This document shows positions 1 through 8,208 of a stretch of 64,000 bases of DNA, one piece after another (position 1 is the first letter of the stretch; the number at the start of each line of letters is the position of its first letter). The notes under the pieces were generated by a model. The model saw nothing but the letters and a program-made list of their open reading frames with translations. It was not told the origin of the DNA and did no database searches. Made by a program: the position numbers and the translations under genes. Source of the DNA: Neorhizobium alkalisoli (GTDB lineage: Bacteria > Pseudomonadota > Alphaproteobacteria > Rhizobiales > Rhizobiaceae); NCBI RefSeq assembly GCF_002968635.1, contig NZ_PVBN01000007.1, positions 62,001-126,000 of the forward strand, in the 5' to 3' direction.

Positions 1-360
1 GATCGTCACCAGGATAATGATGTTGAGCGTCGTGCGGGCGCCGTAGATGATGCGGGCAAAGACGTCGCGGCCGAAATTGTCGGTTCCCAGAAGATGCTCG
101 AAAGAGGGAGGGGCCAGCCGGTCGGCCATGTTTTGGGCGATCGGATCGTATTGGGTAAGAAGGGGGGCCGCCGTGGCTGTAACGATCAGGAGGAGGATAA
201 CCACCAGCCCGACGAGGCCGAGCGGATGTTCGCGGAAGCGAAGCCAGGCCTGATAGAGCTGCTGCAGCAGCGCCTGCAACATGCCCTTCGGCTCGGGAGC
301 GAGCAGCCACCCGCGGATGCCGGAAGGCGTGGGCCCAGGGTGTGAAACGGGCATCGTCAT
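1..360 (-). CDS. ABC transporter permease, DppC/OppC-like (partial, 3' end outside window)
   Basis: This is the N-terminal ~120 residues of a binding-protein-dependent transport permease, cut by the left window edge. Reading the minus strand from ATG at 360 gives a cytoplasmic leader, one hydrophobic segment (HPLGLVGLVVILLLIVTATA) and then the DppC-type signature HLLGTDNFGRDVFARIIYGA, which is typical of the second permease of dipeptide/oligopeptide/nickel importers. The gene follows the DppB-like gene by 5 bases, so the two are cotranscribed and the products should form the inner-membrane channel. A second ATG at 354 is also possible. The substrate cannot be read from this fragment. Confidence 0.9.
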   Translation of the reverse strand, partial: MTMPVSHPGPTPSGIRGWLLAPEPKGMLQALLQQLYQAWLRFREHPLGLVGLVVILLLIVTATAAPLLTQYDPIAQNMADRLAPPSFEHLLGTDNFGRDVFARIIYGARTTLNIIILVTI

Positions 361-365
361 GGCTG

Positions 366-1463
366 TCACCGTGTTCGGGGGTCGAGGATGCGGTAGAGGA
401 CATCCGAGGTGATGTTGATGATGAGGAAAACGATCCCGATGGTGAGGACCGCACCCATCACGACATTCATATCGTTCATCTGCAGGCCGCGCGTCAGATA
501 CTGTCCGAGACCCGGCCAGGCAAAGACGGTTTCGATCAGAACCGCCCCGTCGAGCAGACCCCCGAAGGTCAGCGCCATAACGGTCAGCAACTGGACACGG
601 ATGTTGCGGAAGGCGTGGCGCCAGACGACCTGGCGGGATGCGAGGCCCTTGGCGCGTGCCGTGATGATGTATTCCTGGCTGAGCTGCTCCAGCATGAAGC
701 TGCGCGACATGCGGCTGATATAGGCGACCGAGTAGTATCCAAGAATGGAACCAGGCAGGATGATGTGGCCAAGTGCGCTGCGAAAAACGTCCCAGTTCCC
801 CTCCAGGGCGGAGTCGAGCAGCAGAAAGCCCGTAACCGGCGTCACCAGCCCCTCGTAGAAGACGTCGACGCGCCCAGAGGCGCCGACCCATTGCAGCTTG
901 GCATAGAAGATGAAAAGGGCCATCAGACCCATCCAGAAAGTCGGGATCGAATGGCCGGCAAGCCCGATCACGCGCGCGACGTGATCTATCAGCTTGCCGC
1001 GATGCACCGCAGCGGTAATGCCAAGCGGCACACCAAGCAGGGCACCGACGATCATGGCTACGATTGCAAGCTCCACGGTTGCCGGAAAAATCGTCATCAG
1101 ATCAGTGACGATAGGTTGGCCTGTGATCGCGGATACGCCAAGATCGCCTGTAAGCACCTTTTTTACATAGCTCAGGAACTGGATGTAAATCGGCTGATCG
1201 AGACCGAGTTCCTTGAACACCCGGTCGTAGACCTCTTTGCTGACCTCCGCTCCGGTGATTGCCAAAACCGGATCCGCCGGCAGCAGGCGGCCCATGGAAA
1301 AGGTCAGAAAAAGCAGCCCGAGCAGCGTCGTCGCAACCGCGAAGACGCGGCCTAAGAAGCGGCGGGCGGCGAGCTTCATGGCGTCATTCGGCTCGCCTTC
1401 GACCGGGCCATTCGTCGTTGGCGCCGTCGAGTTTTCCCGGGTGGTCACGTCCACGCTGGCCAC
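366..1463 (-). CDS. ABC transporter permease, DppB/OppB-like
   Basis: A 365-residue inner-membrane permease of the peptide/opine/nickel importer family, the DppB partner of the neighbouring DppC-like gene. It has an N-terminal membrane segment after about 30 polar residues, the family motif around GRLLPADPV, and further hydrophobic segments. An EAA-type loop precedes the last segments (YIITARAKGLASRQVVWRHAFRN region). The start is GTG at 1463 with AAGGAG about 10 bases upstream; ATG at 1379 would remove the polar leader but lacks a visible ribosome site. It begins 7 bases after the stop of the solute-binding-protein gene. The N-terminal extension rich in Thr/Glu/Pro is longer than usual for DppB. 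Confidence 0.92.
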   Translation of the reverse strand: MASVDVTTRENSTAPTTNGPVEGEPNDAMKLAARRFLGRVFAVATTLLGLLFLTFSMGRLLPADPVLAITGAEVSKEVYDRVFKELGLDQPIYIQFLSYVKKVLTGDLGVSAITGQPIVTDLMTIFPATVELAIVAMIVGALLGVPLGITAAVHRGKLIDHVARVIGLAGHSIPTFWMGLMALFIFYAKLQWVGASGRVDVFYEGLVTPVTGFLLLDSALEGNWDVFRSALGHIILPGSILGYYSVAYISRMSRSFMLEQLSQEYIITARAKGLASRQVVWRHAFRNIRVQLLTVMALTFGGLLDGAVLIETVFAWPGLGQYLTRGLQMNDMNVVMGAVLTIGIVFLIINITSDVLYRILDPRTR

Positions 1464-1470
1464 GTCAACT

Positions 1471-3063
1471 TCACTCCTTGGTCACATGGTGCCAGCGCGT
1501 CGACCAGGTCGTATGCCCGTGATAGCCCTTTACATTGGCTCGCGTGACGTAGGGGTCGGTGCGCTGGAAGAAGACGATGAGCGGCGGGTTCATGCTTTTG
1601 TAGGTCTCATCGATCTTTTTGAAGATTTCCGTCCGCTTGCCGGCATCGCGTTCCTTCATCGATTGATCGACCAAGGTATTCAATTCGGGCACCTGCATGG
1701 CTGTCCGCCAGAGATAGTAGCTTCCAAGCCGCGCCTCGTCCCGGTTGTCGGGGTTGTAGGCATATTGCGTGGCCACCGCGAACGGATCGGGCAGGCGGGC
1801 GCCGGAGTTGCCGAGCAGAACCTCATACTTGCGTTCGCGGAACGCGGGCGTGTACTCGCCCGGAACGAGATTGAGGTTGAAGCCGGCTGCCCGTGCGCTC
1901 GCCTGCAGCGCTTCCGTAAGCGGGAGCGTCGGAGCGCCCGAAGGGTTCAACGTCTTGCTCAGACCATTGGGATAACCTGCCTGTGCCAGGAGCGCCTTGG
2001 CTTTGGCGGGATCATAGTCGTAGCGGCCTGTACTATCGCTCGGTGCGCCGATCATTCCCCGCGGCACGACCGACTGCCATGGGAAACCGGTATAGCGCAT
2101 GATGTTGCCGGCAATTGCCTTCCAGTCGAAGGCATGCTGGAAAGCCTCGCGAACCAGCGGCTTCTGAAGATCGGGATCCTTCTGGTTCAGGGCGATGTAG
2201 TAGAAGCCCAGGCCCGGGACACTGTCGATGACCATCTTGTCATCCTTCGACAGTGCATCAAGGTCGCCACTGGCCACATATTGACCGACATCCACGTCGC
2301 CTGCCTGAAGCTGCAGGCGGAGATTGCCCGATTCGGGGATATGCCGGGCGACAACACGAGCCATGGCCGGTGCTCCGCCCCAGTATTTCTTCTGGGCGTC
2401 GAAGACGGCGATGTCGTTCGGCCGCCATTGGGAAAGAGCGAAGGGACCGCTGCCGGCAGAATTGGCCGCAAGCCAGGCGGAGCCAAGGTCGCCATTGGCC
2501 TCATGAGAGAGCGCCGTTTTCTTGTCGATGATGCCGATCGAGGAGCCGGCAAGCGAATAGAGGACGAGATCGGAATTCACCGGGATCGGCAGTTCGATCT
2601 CCAGCGTTTGAGCATCCTTGGCACGGACCAGCGTTTCGACATTTTCCGGGGTAAAACCCCAGAGGGCAATGTCCGTCGAGCCCACCTGGCCGCGCTTTAT
2701 GACTCGCTGGATCGACCAAGCCGCATCTTCCGCGGTGACTGGATTGCCGCTCTGAAATACGGCATCGCTGCGCAGCGTCAAGGTAATCAGCTTGCCATCG
2801 GGCGAGACGGTCCACTTCGTTGCCAGCATCGGCTGCAGCTTTTGCAGATCGTCAGGCGCAAGCTGAACGAGATTGTCATAAAGATTGGAAATCAGCTCGG
2901 AGACCGTCCGAGCGTTGTTGTCGGCAGGATCCAGCGTACGGATACCGGTCAGGTTGGTGCCGATCACCAGCATGTTTGGCGGCGAGGCGGCAAGTGCCTG
3001 GTGTTGGGGAACCGCCGTTGCGGCAGCGACCACGAATGCTGCCGCCAGTAGATGCTTCATCAT
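1471..3063 (-). CDS. Extracellular solute-binding protein, family 5 (DppA-like)
   Basis: A periplasmic substrate-binding protein of about 530 residues, the normal length for family 5 (peptides, opines, nickel, some glycosides). It has a classic Sec signal peptide (LLAAAFVVAAATAVPQHQALAA). The mature start includes the family pattern TLDPADNNARTVSELISNLY, and the C-terminal region has the usual TR..VKGYHGH..W stretch. I chose ATG at 3063 because GGGAGG lies 6 bases upstream; TTG at 3069 is in frame but overlaps that spacing. It is first in the minus-strand transporter operon and divergent from a GntR regulator that may control it. The ligand is not predictable from sequence alone. Confidence 0.93.
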   Translation of the reverse strand: MMKHLLAAAFVVAAATAVPQHQALAASPPNMLVIGTNLTGIRTLDPADNNARTVSELISNLYDNLVQLAPDDLQKLQPMLATKWTVSPDGKLITLTLRSDAVFQSGNPVTAEDAAWSIQRVIKRGQVGSTDIALWGFTPENVETLVRAKDAQTLEIELPIPVNSDLVLYSLAGSSIGIIDKKTALSHEANGDLGSAWLAANSAGSGPFALSQWRPNDIAVFDAQKKYWGGAPAMARVVARHIPESGNLRLQLQAGDVDVGQYVASGDLDALSKDDKMVIDSVPGLGFYYIALNQKDPDLQKPLVREAFQHAFDWKAIAGNIMRYTGFPWQSVVPRGMIGAPSDSTGRYDYDPAKAKALLAQAGYPNGLSKTLNPSGAPTLPLTEALQASARAAGFNLNLVPGEYTPAFRERKYEVLLGNSGARLPDPFAVATQYAYNPDNRDEARLGSYYLWRTAMQVPELNTLVDQSMKERDAGKRTEIFKKIDETYKSMNPPLIVFFQRTDPYVTRANVKGYHGHTTWSTRWHHVTKE

Positions 3064-3680
3064 ATTCAACCTCCCACTTGAAATCTCAGAAACTCTTCAG
3101 GTCGTTGCTGTCTCGAAGAGCCCTCCGGGACAGCCAGAATGGAGCCGTCGGCACCATGTGATCGAGATATTCCGTCATGGACGATTGATTATGCCGAGCG
3201 ACCCGAGCTGCGAACGCGCCGGGGCATATTCAACTCCCGCGAAAGGGGACTGAAAGGCACGGCAATATCCTCGTCCAGACCGTCAAAGTCTGTCAGCTCC
3301 TAACTGCGACTGCGATGAAGTGGAAAGCCGGCCTGCGACCTCAAGGTCGTTCGCCGAGCCTGTAGCTATTCGTCGGTGCGTGCCGCCCGCTGCATTTGAT
3401 TATCTCCTCCCCGAGATGGCCGAAATGCACTTCGACAATTTCAAGCAGGCTAACAAGCAGCCCATGAAGTTGTCAACTGACATTTCAGATTTCGCAAAAA
3501 ATGGCGCGCAATAAGTAATTTTTGATGACATCTTTGCTTTCGTCCTATGGAATAGGCTATGCCGATTGGGTCTGCCGGTGTCGAGTTCGGCGGACGAGGG
3601 AATTTCCAAACGAGGCTGAATGGCTGACGCGGCCGCGAAACCGCACCACGCGTGAAGCCAGAAGAAAAGGGAGGTGTTGA
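3064..3680. other. Divergent intergenic region between transporter operon and GntR regulator
   Basis: About 617 bases with no convincing gene; the short frames present lack ribosome sites and codon bias. It must hold the promoters of both the minus-strand transporter operon and the plus-strand regulator. The stretch from about 3460 to 3560 is more AT-rich than its surroundings and carries a short palindrome listed separately. Confidence 0.6.
3468..3478. promoter_or_regulatory. Candidate GntR/FadR-type operator palindrome
   Basis: AGTTGTCAACT is a perfect palindrome around a central T, located about 200 bases upstream of the GntR gene in the divergent spacer. FadR-subfamily regulators bind short inverted repeats of this general size with a GT/AC core. 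Only one copy was noticed, so the assignment is tentative. Confidence 0.3.
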
Positions 3681-4397
3681 ATGGCGGAACTGCAATTGAC
3701 GCCACCGCGCAAGGAAAGGCTGGCGGACAAGCTCTACGGCCAAATTCTGGAGCAGATCCTGAAGGGCTCTTTCAAGGAGGGCGATCGGCTGCCGGCGGAG
3801 AATGATATCTGTTCGGCCTTCTCGGTCTCCCGGCCGGTCGTCCGCCAGGCACTGATCCGGCTGCAGGCCGATGGCCTCGTTTATTCGCGCCGTGGCTCCG
3901 GCACGTTCGTGCGAGCTGTCCCTCCCTCCGCCATCACGCGGTTTGTGCAGCCATCCAATATCGCCGGTTACCTAAAATCCTTCGAGGTGCGTTTTGCGCT
4001 CGAAGCGGCCGCAGCGTCACTCGCGGCCGAACGCCGTTCGAGCCAGCATCTCCACAATCTCAATGAAGCCAACGAGCGGCTGCGGGAAAAGGTGTTGAAC
4101 GGCCAGTCTCCCAGCGAGGAGGATTTTACCTTCCATCGTGAAGTCGCGGTCGCAAGCGGGAACGATCTTTTTGTCTCGCTTTTTGAACATCTTCGAGGCG
4201 AAATCAGCGGTTCCATGGGAGTGGCCCTTGGGCTCACGAAGCTCGGTTCCGACGAGCGGCGCCTCGCAGTGCTTCGCGAGCACCAGCAGATCGTCGAGGC
4301 CATCCGAGCCAGCAACGGAGAGCATGCGGCTCTCTACATGCGGTACCATCTTCTTCAGGCTCGCGAACGTATCACAGACGCTCAACGCGACCCGTGA
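3681..4397 (+). CDS. GntR-family regulator, FadR (FCD) subfamily
   Basis: A 238-residue transcription factor. Residues ~10-75 form a winged helix-turn-helix (EGDRLPAENDICSAFSVSRP followed by VVRQALIRLQADGLV and the wing GSGTFV). The rest is an all-helical FCD ligand domain with the metal/ligand-type residues DFTFH near 145, REH near 205 and YH near 225. FadR-type proteins usually respond to an acid or sugar acid derived from the pathway they control. The start ATG is preceded by GGGAGG at 6 bases. It is divergent from the peptide/opine-type ABC transporter, which is the obvious candidate target; that link is inference from position. Confidence 0.92.
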   Translation: MAELQLTPPRKERLADKLYGQILEQILKGSFKEGDRLPAENDICSAFSVSRPVVRQALIRLQADGLVYSRRGSGTFVRAVPPSAITRFVQPSNIAGYLKSFEVRFALEAAAASLAAERRSSQHLHNLNEANERLREKVLNGQSPSEEDFTFHREVAVASGNDLFVSLFEHLRGEISGSMGVALGLTKLGSDERRLAVLREHQQIVEAIRASNGEHAALYMRYHLLQARERITDAQRDP

Positions 4398-4457
4398 ATG
4401 GGATGCCAGCTGTGTGCCGGAGCCGCTGTCGATTACCTGCCTGGTTTCGGCATCCCG

Positions 4458-4991
4458 CTATTTGGGAAAATCATAGCGTTCGGTAATGCTCCAAAGCATA
4501 TGGTTGATCTCGACGAGGGAATTGATGCTCGATTGAATTCGGCCGATTTCCTTGGCATCGAGCTCTTCGATCTTCCCGTATTTGATCTCGTCTCTGCTTT
4601 CGAAGATGCGCATGGATTGGGTAAGGTTGCGACCGCTGTCGGGGTCGAACGAATAGATACAGTGATTGTATTTGTTGCGAAGTTTCGCTTCGTCCGACAG
4701 GCGCTGCGTCGTCTCCAGGATTTCGCGCCTGCAGACGACCGAGGTTTTTTTCATCTTGGCCAGCCGTTCGACCAGATCGATGCGTGCCCGGGTCGTGTTC
4801 AATGTAAGGAAGACGACGATCGCCGTCTCCTTATCAACCTTGGCAAGCCCCGCAATCATATGGATCAGCAGGCTTTCGGTATTGGTCCAGGTATAGTTGA
4901 GCTGCCCGATCAGGAGCAGTATGGCCTGAAGCCTAGAGTTTATCGCCGGGGAGCGAGCCGCCGTCCTGGCGGTGGATCGATTCGGGTGCAT
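4458..4991 (-). CDS. Hypothetical protein, soluble, helical
   Basis: A predicted protein of ~177 residues that I do not recognise as a named family. It looks soluble and mostly helical (INSRLQAILLLIGQLNYTWT near the N-terminus, then LVERLAKMKKT and an ETTQRLSDEAKLRNKYNH stretch). There is no signal peptide or clear membrane segment. The start is uncertain: GTG at 5000 and ATG at 4991 are both in frame, with AAGGA upstream of both, and either makes the gene overlap the 3' end of the upstream LuxR-type gene by about 60 bases in another frame. That overlap implies cotranscription and translational coupling with the regulator. Codon use looks like that of its neighbours. Confidence 0.7.
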   Translation of the reverse strand: MHPNRSTARTAARSPAINSRLQAILLLIGQLNYTWTNTESLLIHMIAGLAKVDKETAIVVFLTLNTTRARIDLVERLAKMKKTSVVCRREILETTQRLSDEAKLRNKYNHCIYSFDPDSGRNLTQSMRIFESRDEIKYGKIEELDAKEIGRIQSSINSLVEINHMLWSITERYDFPK

Positions 4992-5751
4992 TGCCAGCAC
5001 TATCCTTGCGCCTATGCTCGAAATAGAGAGCGACGACCTCAGTTCTATTGTGCACGCCCAATTTGGTGATGATGTTGTGGATGTGAATCTTCACCGTATG
5101 TTCCGACAACCCCAATGCGGCCGCTATGATCTTGTTCTGGTTGCCCATCGCGATCCTGGCGAGGATTTCGGTCTCACGTTTTGTCAGCTTGTCGATCATC
5201 TGGGCGGAAGACCTGCCAAGCGAAGGTTGGGTGCGCTCCATTTCGGTCCGATCCTCAATTCCTTCCCAGGATGGGCTTCTGTGCTGCTGGTGGTGATTTG
5301 AAGGAAAATATGTACCGCCCTTGAGGATGATCCGCAGAGCCGACAGGAAAACGTCGAGGTTCACATTGAACGGCACGACGCCTTGCGCGAACTCCAGATC
5401 CTCAATCCTGTTTGCAGCCGGCACCTCGTCATCGTTACCGATGAAAGCGAGCGTCGCGCCGGCATGAAGCCGGGCAAGCTTGTGCCAATGCTCCTTTATG
5501 ACATGGGCGAGTGCGACATCTGCCATGACGAGTTCCACCGGATTGTCGAATTCGGTTAAAGCGGACGGCAGACTGGGAACGGTTTTAACCGACAGCCACG
5601 GGAATTCGCTCTCTATGGCGGCCGTCATTGCAGTAGATATTGTTCCTGGCGAGCAAATGAATAGTATTGTCCTGACAGCTTTCATTCTGTTCAAGGCTTT
5701 TGTTGCCAGATCCACATCAAGATGTTGCGAGACGCTATGCGGAACTTGCAT
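4933..5751 (-). CDS. LuxR-family transcriptional regulator with receiver-like N-terminus
   Basis: A regulator of ~272 residues. The C-terminal ~65 residues are a LuxR/NarL helix-turn-helix (LTKRETEILARIAMGNQNKI, LSEHTVKIHIHNIITKLGV, NRTEVV). The N-terminal half resembles a response-regulator receiver fold, but the acidic pocket and conserved lysine are not evident: the strand expected to end in K reads QGVVPFNVN. An Asp is present in LVMADVAL at about the phospho-acceptor position. I chose ATG at 5751, with AGAGGG 7-8 bases upstream, over the in-frame TTG at 5787. It resembles in layout the second LuxR-type regulator at 52505-53281, and the pair brackets the secretion and polysaccharide genes. 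Control of the adjacent type I secretion locus or the polysaccharide genes is plausible but not shown. Confidence 0.88.
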   Translation of the reverse strand: MQVPHSVSQHLDVDLATKALNRMKAVRTILFICSPGTISTAMTAAIESEFPWLSVKTVPSLPSALTEFDNPVELVMADVALAHVIKEHWHKLARLHAGATLAFIGNDDEVPAANRIEDLEFAQGVVPFNVNLDVFLSALRIILKGGTYFPSNHHQQHRSPSWEGIEDRTEMERTQPSLGRSSAQMIDKLTKRETEILARIAMGNQNKIIAAALGLSEHTVKIHIHNIITKLGVHNRTEVVALYFEHRRKDSAGNAPESIHRQDGGSLPGDKL

Positions 5752-6375
5752 GATTGGGCCCTCTCCCCTCGTTGAAGCTATACGCAACAGACGTTTCGAA
5801 TTCTTCTTTTAGGAAACGGTAAACCAAGTCTCCTAGGGTGGGAATAGACCGAATGAGCTATCGATTAGATCAAATTAGCAAGGAATATAGCTCCTTGAGT
5901 TCCGCTTTCCGGAACGAAGCATGATCGAAGGCTAATTTCTCCAAGTTAGAAGCAATCACTGCCCATCCGTAAGACGAAAACCTCCGGAATACCTCTACGT
6001 CTTCTTATTTATATCCTTACGCCTATGGGGTTAGCATCAACAGTCAGTTGATCCACCGCGCTAGCTCGATATATCACCTTATTTCTTCTGCCTAATCGGG
6101 ACACAGTGTGCGCCATCCCGAAAGGCATTGGAGAGCCAACGCTCAGATTTGGTGGCGCGTGTAGCAAGTAGCCACCTCATTGTTGCGCTCCTTCGAGGCC
6201 CCCCGGGAAAACAGGGGAGGATCTGAAAAATCAGAGATTGGAATCCGAAAACCCGCCGACGGTCGCGTTGATGCGCGCCCATCGTCTTACGCAGTAGCCA
6301 TCCAACAGCGACGACCAACAGATCCCAAAAAAGATGAATGGCGGTCAAGGCGTCGCAATACAAGAGGATACCGTC
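5752..6375. other. Divergent intergenic region upstream of the type I secretion locus
   Basis: About 620 bases between the LuxR-type gene (minus) and the glycine-rich protein gene (plus). It is AT-richer than the coding DNA, especially 5800-6070. A perfect 6-base inverted repeat with a 5-base spacer (6036-6041 ATCAAC and 6047-6052 GTTGAT) could be an operator half-site pair. No credible gene is seen. The long minus-strand frame that runs in from the glycine-rich gene is a shadow of its repeats. Confidence 0.55.
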
Positions 6376-8100
6376 ATGGCAGACAAACGCAGCCTCAACA
6401 CGTTGTTCGATGACGACAGCCAGGAACAGCAGCAGCGTCAGCAGGAACAGCAACAGCAGAAGCAGTCCGAGCATCAGGGTCAAGGTCAGGGTCAAGGTCA
6501 GGGTCAGGGTCAAGGCCAAGGTCAGCACCAGAGCAGTGAATCCTACAATCTCAATGGCAATGGCAACCTGAACGGCAATGGCAATCTGAACGGCAACGGC
6601 AACGCCAACCTGAACGGCAACGGCAATGCCAACCTGAACGGCAATGCCAATCTGAACGCAAACCTCAATGAGACCACTGTCGGCGTCACCGTTGATGTCG
6701 GAGTGAACCTCGAAGACTATCTGCCGGAAGACAACGATTTTGCCGATGTCGATATGCAAAACAGCCAGATCGACGGGATGTTCAACATCCGGATCGACGA
6801 TGTCATGAACGACGCCCTTACGGGTGCCGGAAACGACGTTGGCAACGTCATTTCGCAGGTTGCCAATATCCAGGACAACGACCACCTCGAAAACGCCCAG
6901 GTCAGCAACAACGGTACGTTCACTCTCGACGCAAATCCCCACGGCGGCCTTGCAATCGCATCCGAAGGCATTGAGGCCGGCGGTGGCGGTGGTGGCGGCG
7001 GCGGTGAAGCCGACGCCGATGGTGGCGATGGCGGAAACGGCGGCGCAGCATTGGGCGGCTTTGCTCTCGGCGGCATTGGCGCGGGTGGCCAAGCAGCCAG
7101 CGCGGCAGCCGGCGGTGACGGCGACGGCGGCGACGCCGACGGCGGCGACGGTGATAGTGGCGATGCCGATAGCGGTGAAGCCAACGGCGGCGACGGCACG
7201 GGCGGCGACGGTGGTCGCGGCGGTGACGGCCTTGGTCTCGGCCTTGGTCTTGGTCTCGGCCTCGGAGCTGGCCTCGCTTTTGCAGGTGACGGCGACGACG
7301 GCGGTGACAGCGAAGGCGGCGACGGCGGAAACGGCGGCGACGCCGGTGATGCCGATGGCGGCGACGCTTCCGACGCTGGCAACGCTAACGGTGGTGATGC
7401 CGGTGCCGCGACCAACACGATTGGTAGCATTGGCCTGATCAACCCGATCTTCTCCGACGGTGACGGCGGTGCCGGTGGAGCCGGTGGCGGAGGCGGCGCC
7501 AACAATGCTGGCGACGGCGGCGATCCCGCCGGTGGAGCCGGTGGTGGTGGCGGGGCCGGTGGCGCCGCAGGCGCAGGTGGCGCTGGTGGTGATGCTCTCG
7601 GAGCAGGCATTGGCGCTGGCTTTGGTGCTGGTGCAGGTAGCGGCACCGGCGGTGCTGGCGGAGCAGGCGGTGCAGGCACGGGCGGCGGCGCAACGAGCGG
7701 CGATGCCACGAGCGGCGATGCTACAGGCGGCGACGCTTGGGCTACAGGCGGCGCAGGCGGCGATGCACTCAGCGGTGCATGGGCTGACGGCATCGGCGGT
7801 GACGCCGAAGGCGGTTGGGCTATCGGCGGCGCGGGTGCTGCCGGGGGTGCAGGCGGCTTTGCAACCACCGGCTACGGTGGAGCAGGCGGCGCCGGCGGCA
7901 CCTGGGGCTCCAACAACGGTGACGACGGATACGTTACCGGCACGAGCAGCGCTTCGGCCGATGCCTTTGTTGAAACAACTGCCTTCAACCAGGAAATCGT
8001 TATGGGCGCTAACCTGCAGCAGAATGCAGTCGACATGACGATTGTTGGCGGCAGCCTGACCAGCACGTCTATTGGCGAAGACGACGACGCTTCCGCTTAA
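6376..8100 (+). CDS. Giant low-complexity Gly/Asp/Asn-rich protein, probable type I secretion substrate
   Basis: A protein of ~574 residues with striking composition and no signal peptide. In order: a Gln-rich segment (~18-33), a (GQ)n tract (34-50), tandem LNGNGN repeats (59-98), a short ordinary region (~100-195), then ~320 residues of Gly/Asp/Ala repeats (GGDGGNGGDAGDADGGDA, GLGLGLGLGLG, GGAGGAGG), and an ordered C-terminal ~50 residues ending in GEDDDASA. It does not contain canonical RTX nonapeptides (GGxGxDxxx). ATG at 6376 has AGAGGA 7 bases upstream; the in-frame ATG at 6334 lacks one. The downstream genes encode an ABC exporter and an HlyD adaptor, so export by type I secretion is likely. 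A matrix, adhesin or ice/calcium-type structural role is only inference. Confidence 0.85.
   Translation: MADKRSLNTLFDDDSQEQQQRQQEQQQQKQSEHQGQGQGQGQGQGQGQGQHQSSESYNLNGNGNLNGNGNLNGNGNANLNGNGNANLNGNANLNANLNETTVGVTVDVGVNLEDYLPEDNDFADVDMQNSQIDGMFNIRIDDVMNDALTGAGNDVGNVISQVANIQDNDHLENAQVSNNGTFTLDANPHGGLAIASEGIEAGGGGGGGGGEADADGGDGGNGGAALGGFALGGIGAGGQAASAAAGGDGDGGDADGGDGDSGDADSGEANGGDGTGGDGGRGGDGLGLGLGLGLGLGAGLAFAGDGDDGGDSEGGDGGNGGDAGDADGGDASDAGNANGGDAGAATNTIGSIGLINPIFSDGDGGAGGAGGGGGANNAGDGGDPAGGAGGGGGAGGAAGAGGAGGDALGAGIGAGFGAGAGSGTGGAGGAGGAGTGGGATSGDATSGDATGGDAWATGGAGGDALSGAWADGIGGDAEGGWAIGGAGAAGGAGGFATTGYGGAGGAGGTWGSNNGDDGYVTGTSSASADAFVETTAFNQEIVMGANLQQNAVDMTIVGGSLTSTSIGEDDDASA
6475..6524 (+). repeat. 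(Gly-Gln)n coding repeat
   Basis: Tandem six-base units (CAGGGT/CAAGGT variants) encode eight Gly-Gln dipeptides in a row inside the glycine-rich protein. Near-identical units of this kind can change copy number by slippage. Confidence 0.85.
6550..6669 (+). repeat. Leu-Asn-Gly-Asn coding repeat
   Basis: Tandem units of 18 to 24 bases encode LNGNGN and NANLNGNGN variants, followed by LNANLN. The spacing of Leu every six to eight residues with Asn/Gly between suggests a solenoid-like structure with a Leu-lined core. Copies differ slightly at third positions, so the array is not a very recent expansion. Confidence 0.8.
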
Positions 8101-8140
8101 CGCGGCCAGGTAAACTCTCGCCTGTTAGAGGCGCATCAAC

Positions 8141-8165
8141 GGACTGCGCAGTCTCTGCGCAGTCC
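8141..8165 (+). terminator. Intercistronic hairpin after the glycine-rich gene
   Basis: A perfect 10-base inverted repeat (GGACTGCGCA / TGCGCAGTCC) with a 5-base loop GTCTC lies 40 bases after the stop of the glycine-rich gene and 43 bases before the next gene. It is followed by a weak T-containing tail (ACTCATTCT). It could be a partial terminator or a 3'-end stabiliser that lets the first gene be expressed more strongly than the exporter genes. Confidence 0.6.
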
Positions 8166-8208
8166 ACTCATTCTGAAATGATCGGCAGGCAGTAAAGGGA
8201 TCCGTGTC

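Noticed and set aside
342..3051. Long plus-strand frames opposite the peptide-type transporter genes
   Set aside because: They overlap recognised permease and binding-protein genes on the other strand and have no motif or codon-bias support.
3320..3514. A 64-codon plus-strand frame upstream of the GntR gene
   Set aside because: It ends in the regulator's promoter region, has no ribosome site, and overlaps the candidate operator.
6079..7868. Long minus-strand frames (one Val/Leu-rich, one Pro/Ser/Ala-rich) opposite the Gly-rich gene
   Set aside because: They are antisense shadows of the low-complexity Gly/Asp repeats. Their composition is explained by the complement of GGN/GAC codons, and they lack ribosome sites.
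6985..7890. RTX (calcium-binding nonapeptide) domain in the Gly/Asp-rich protein
   Set aside because: Gly and Asp are abundant, but the GGxGxDxxx register is not kept over consecutive repeats, so it was not called RTX.
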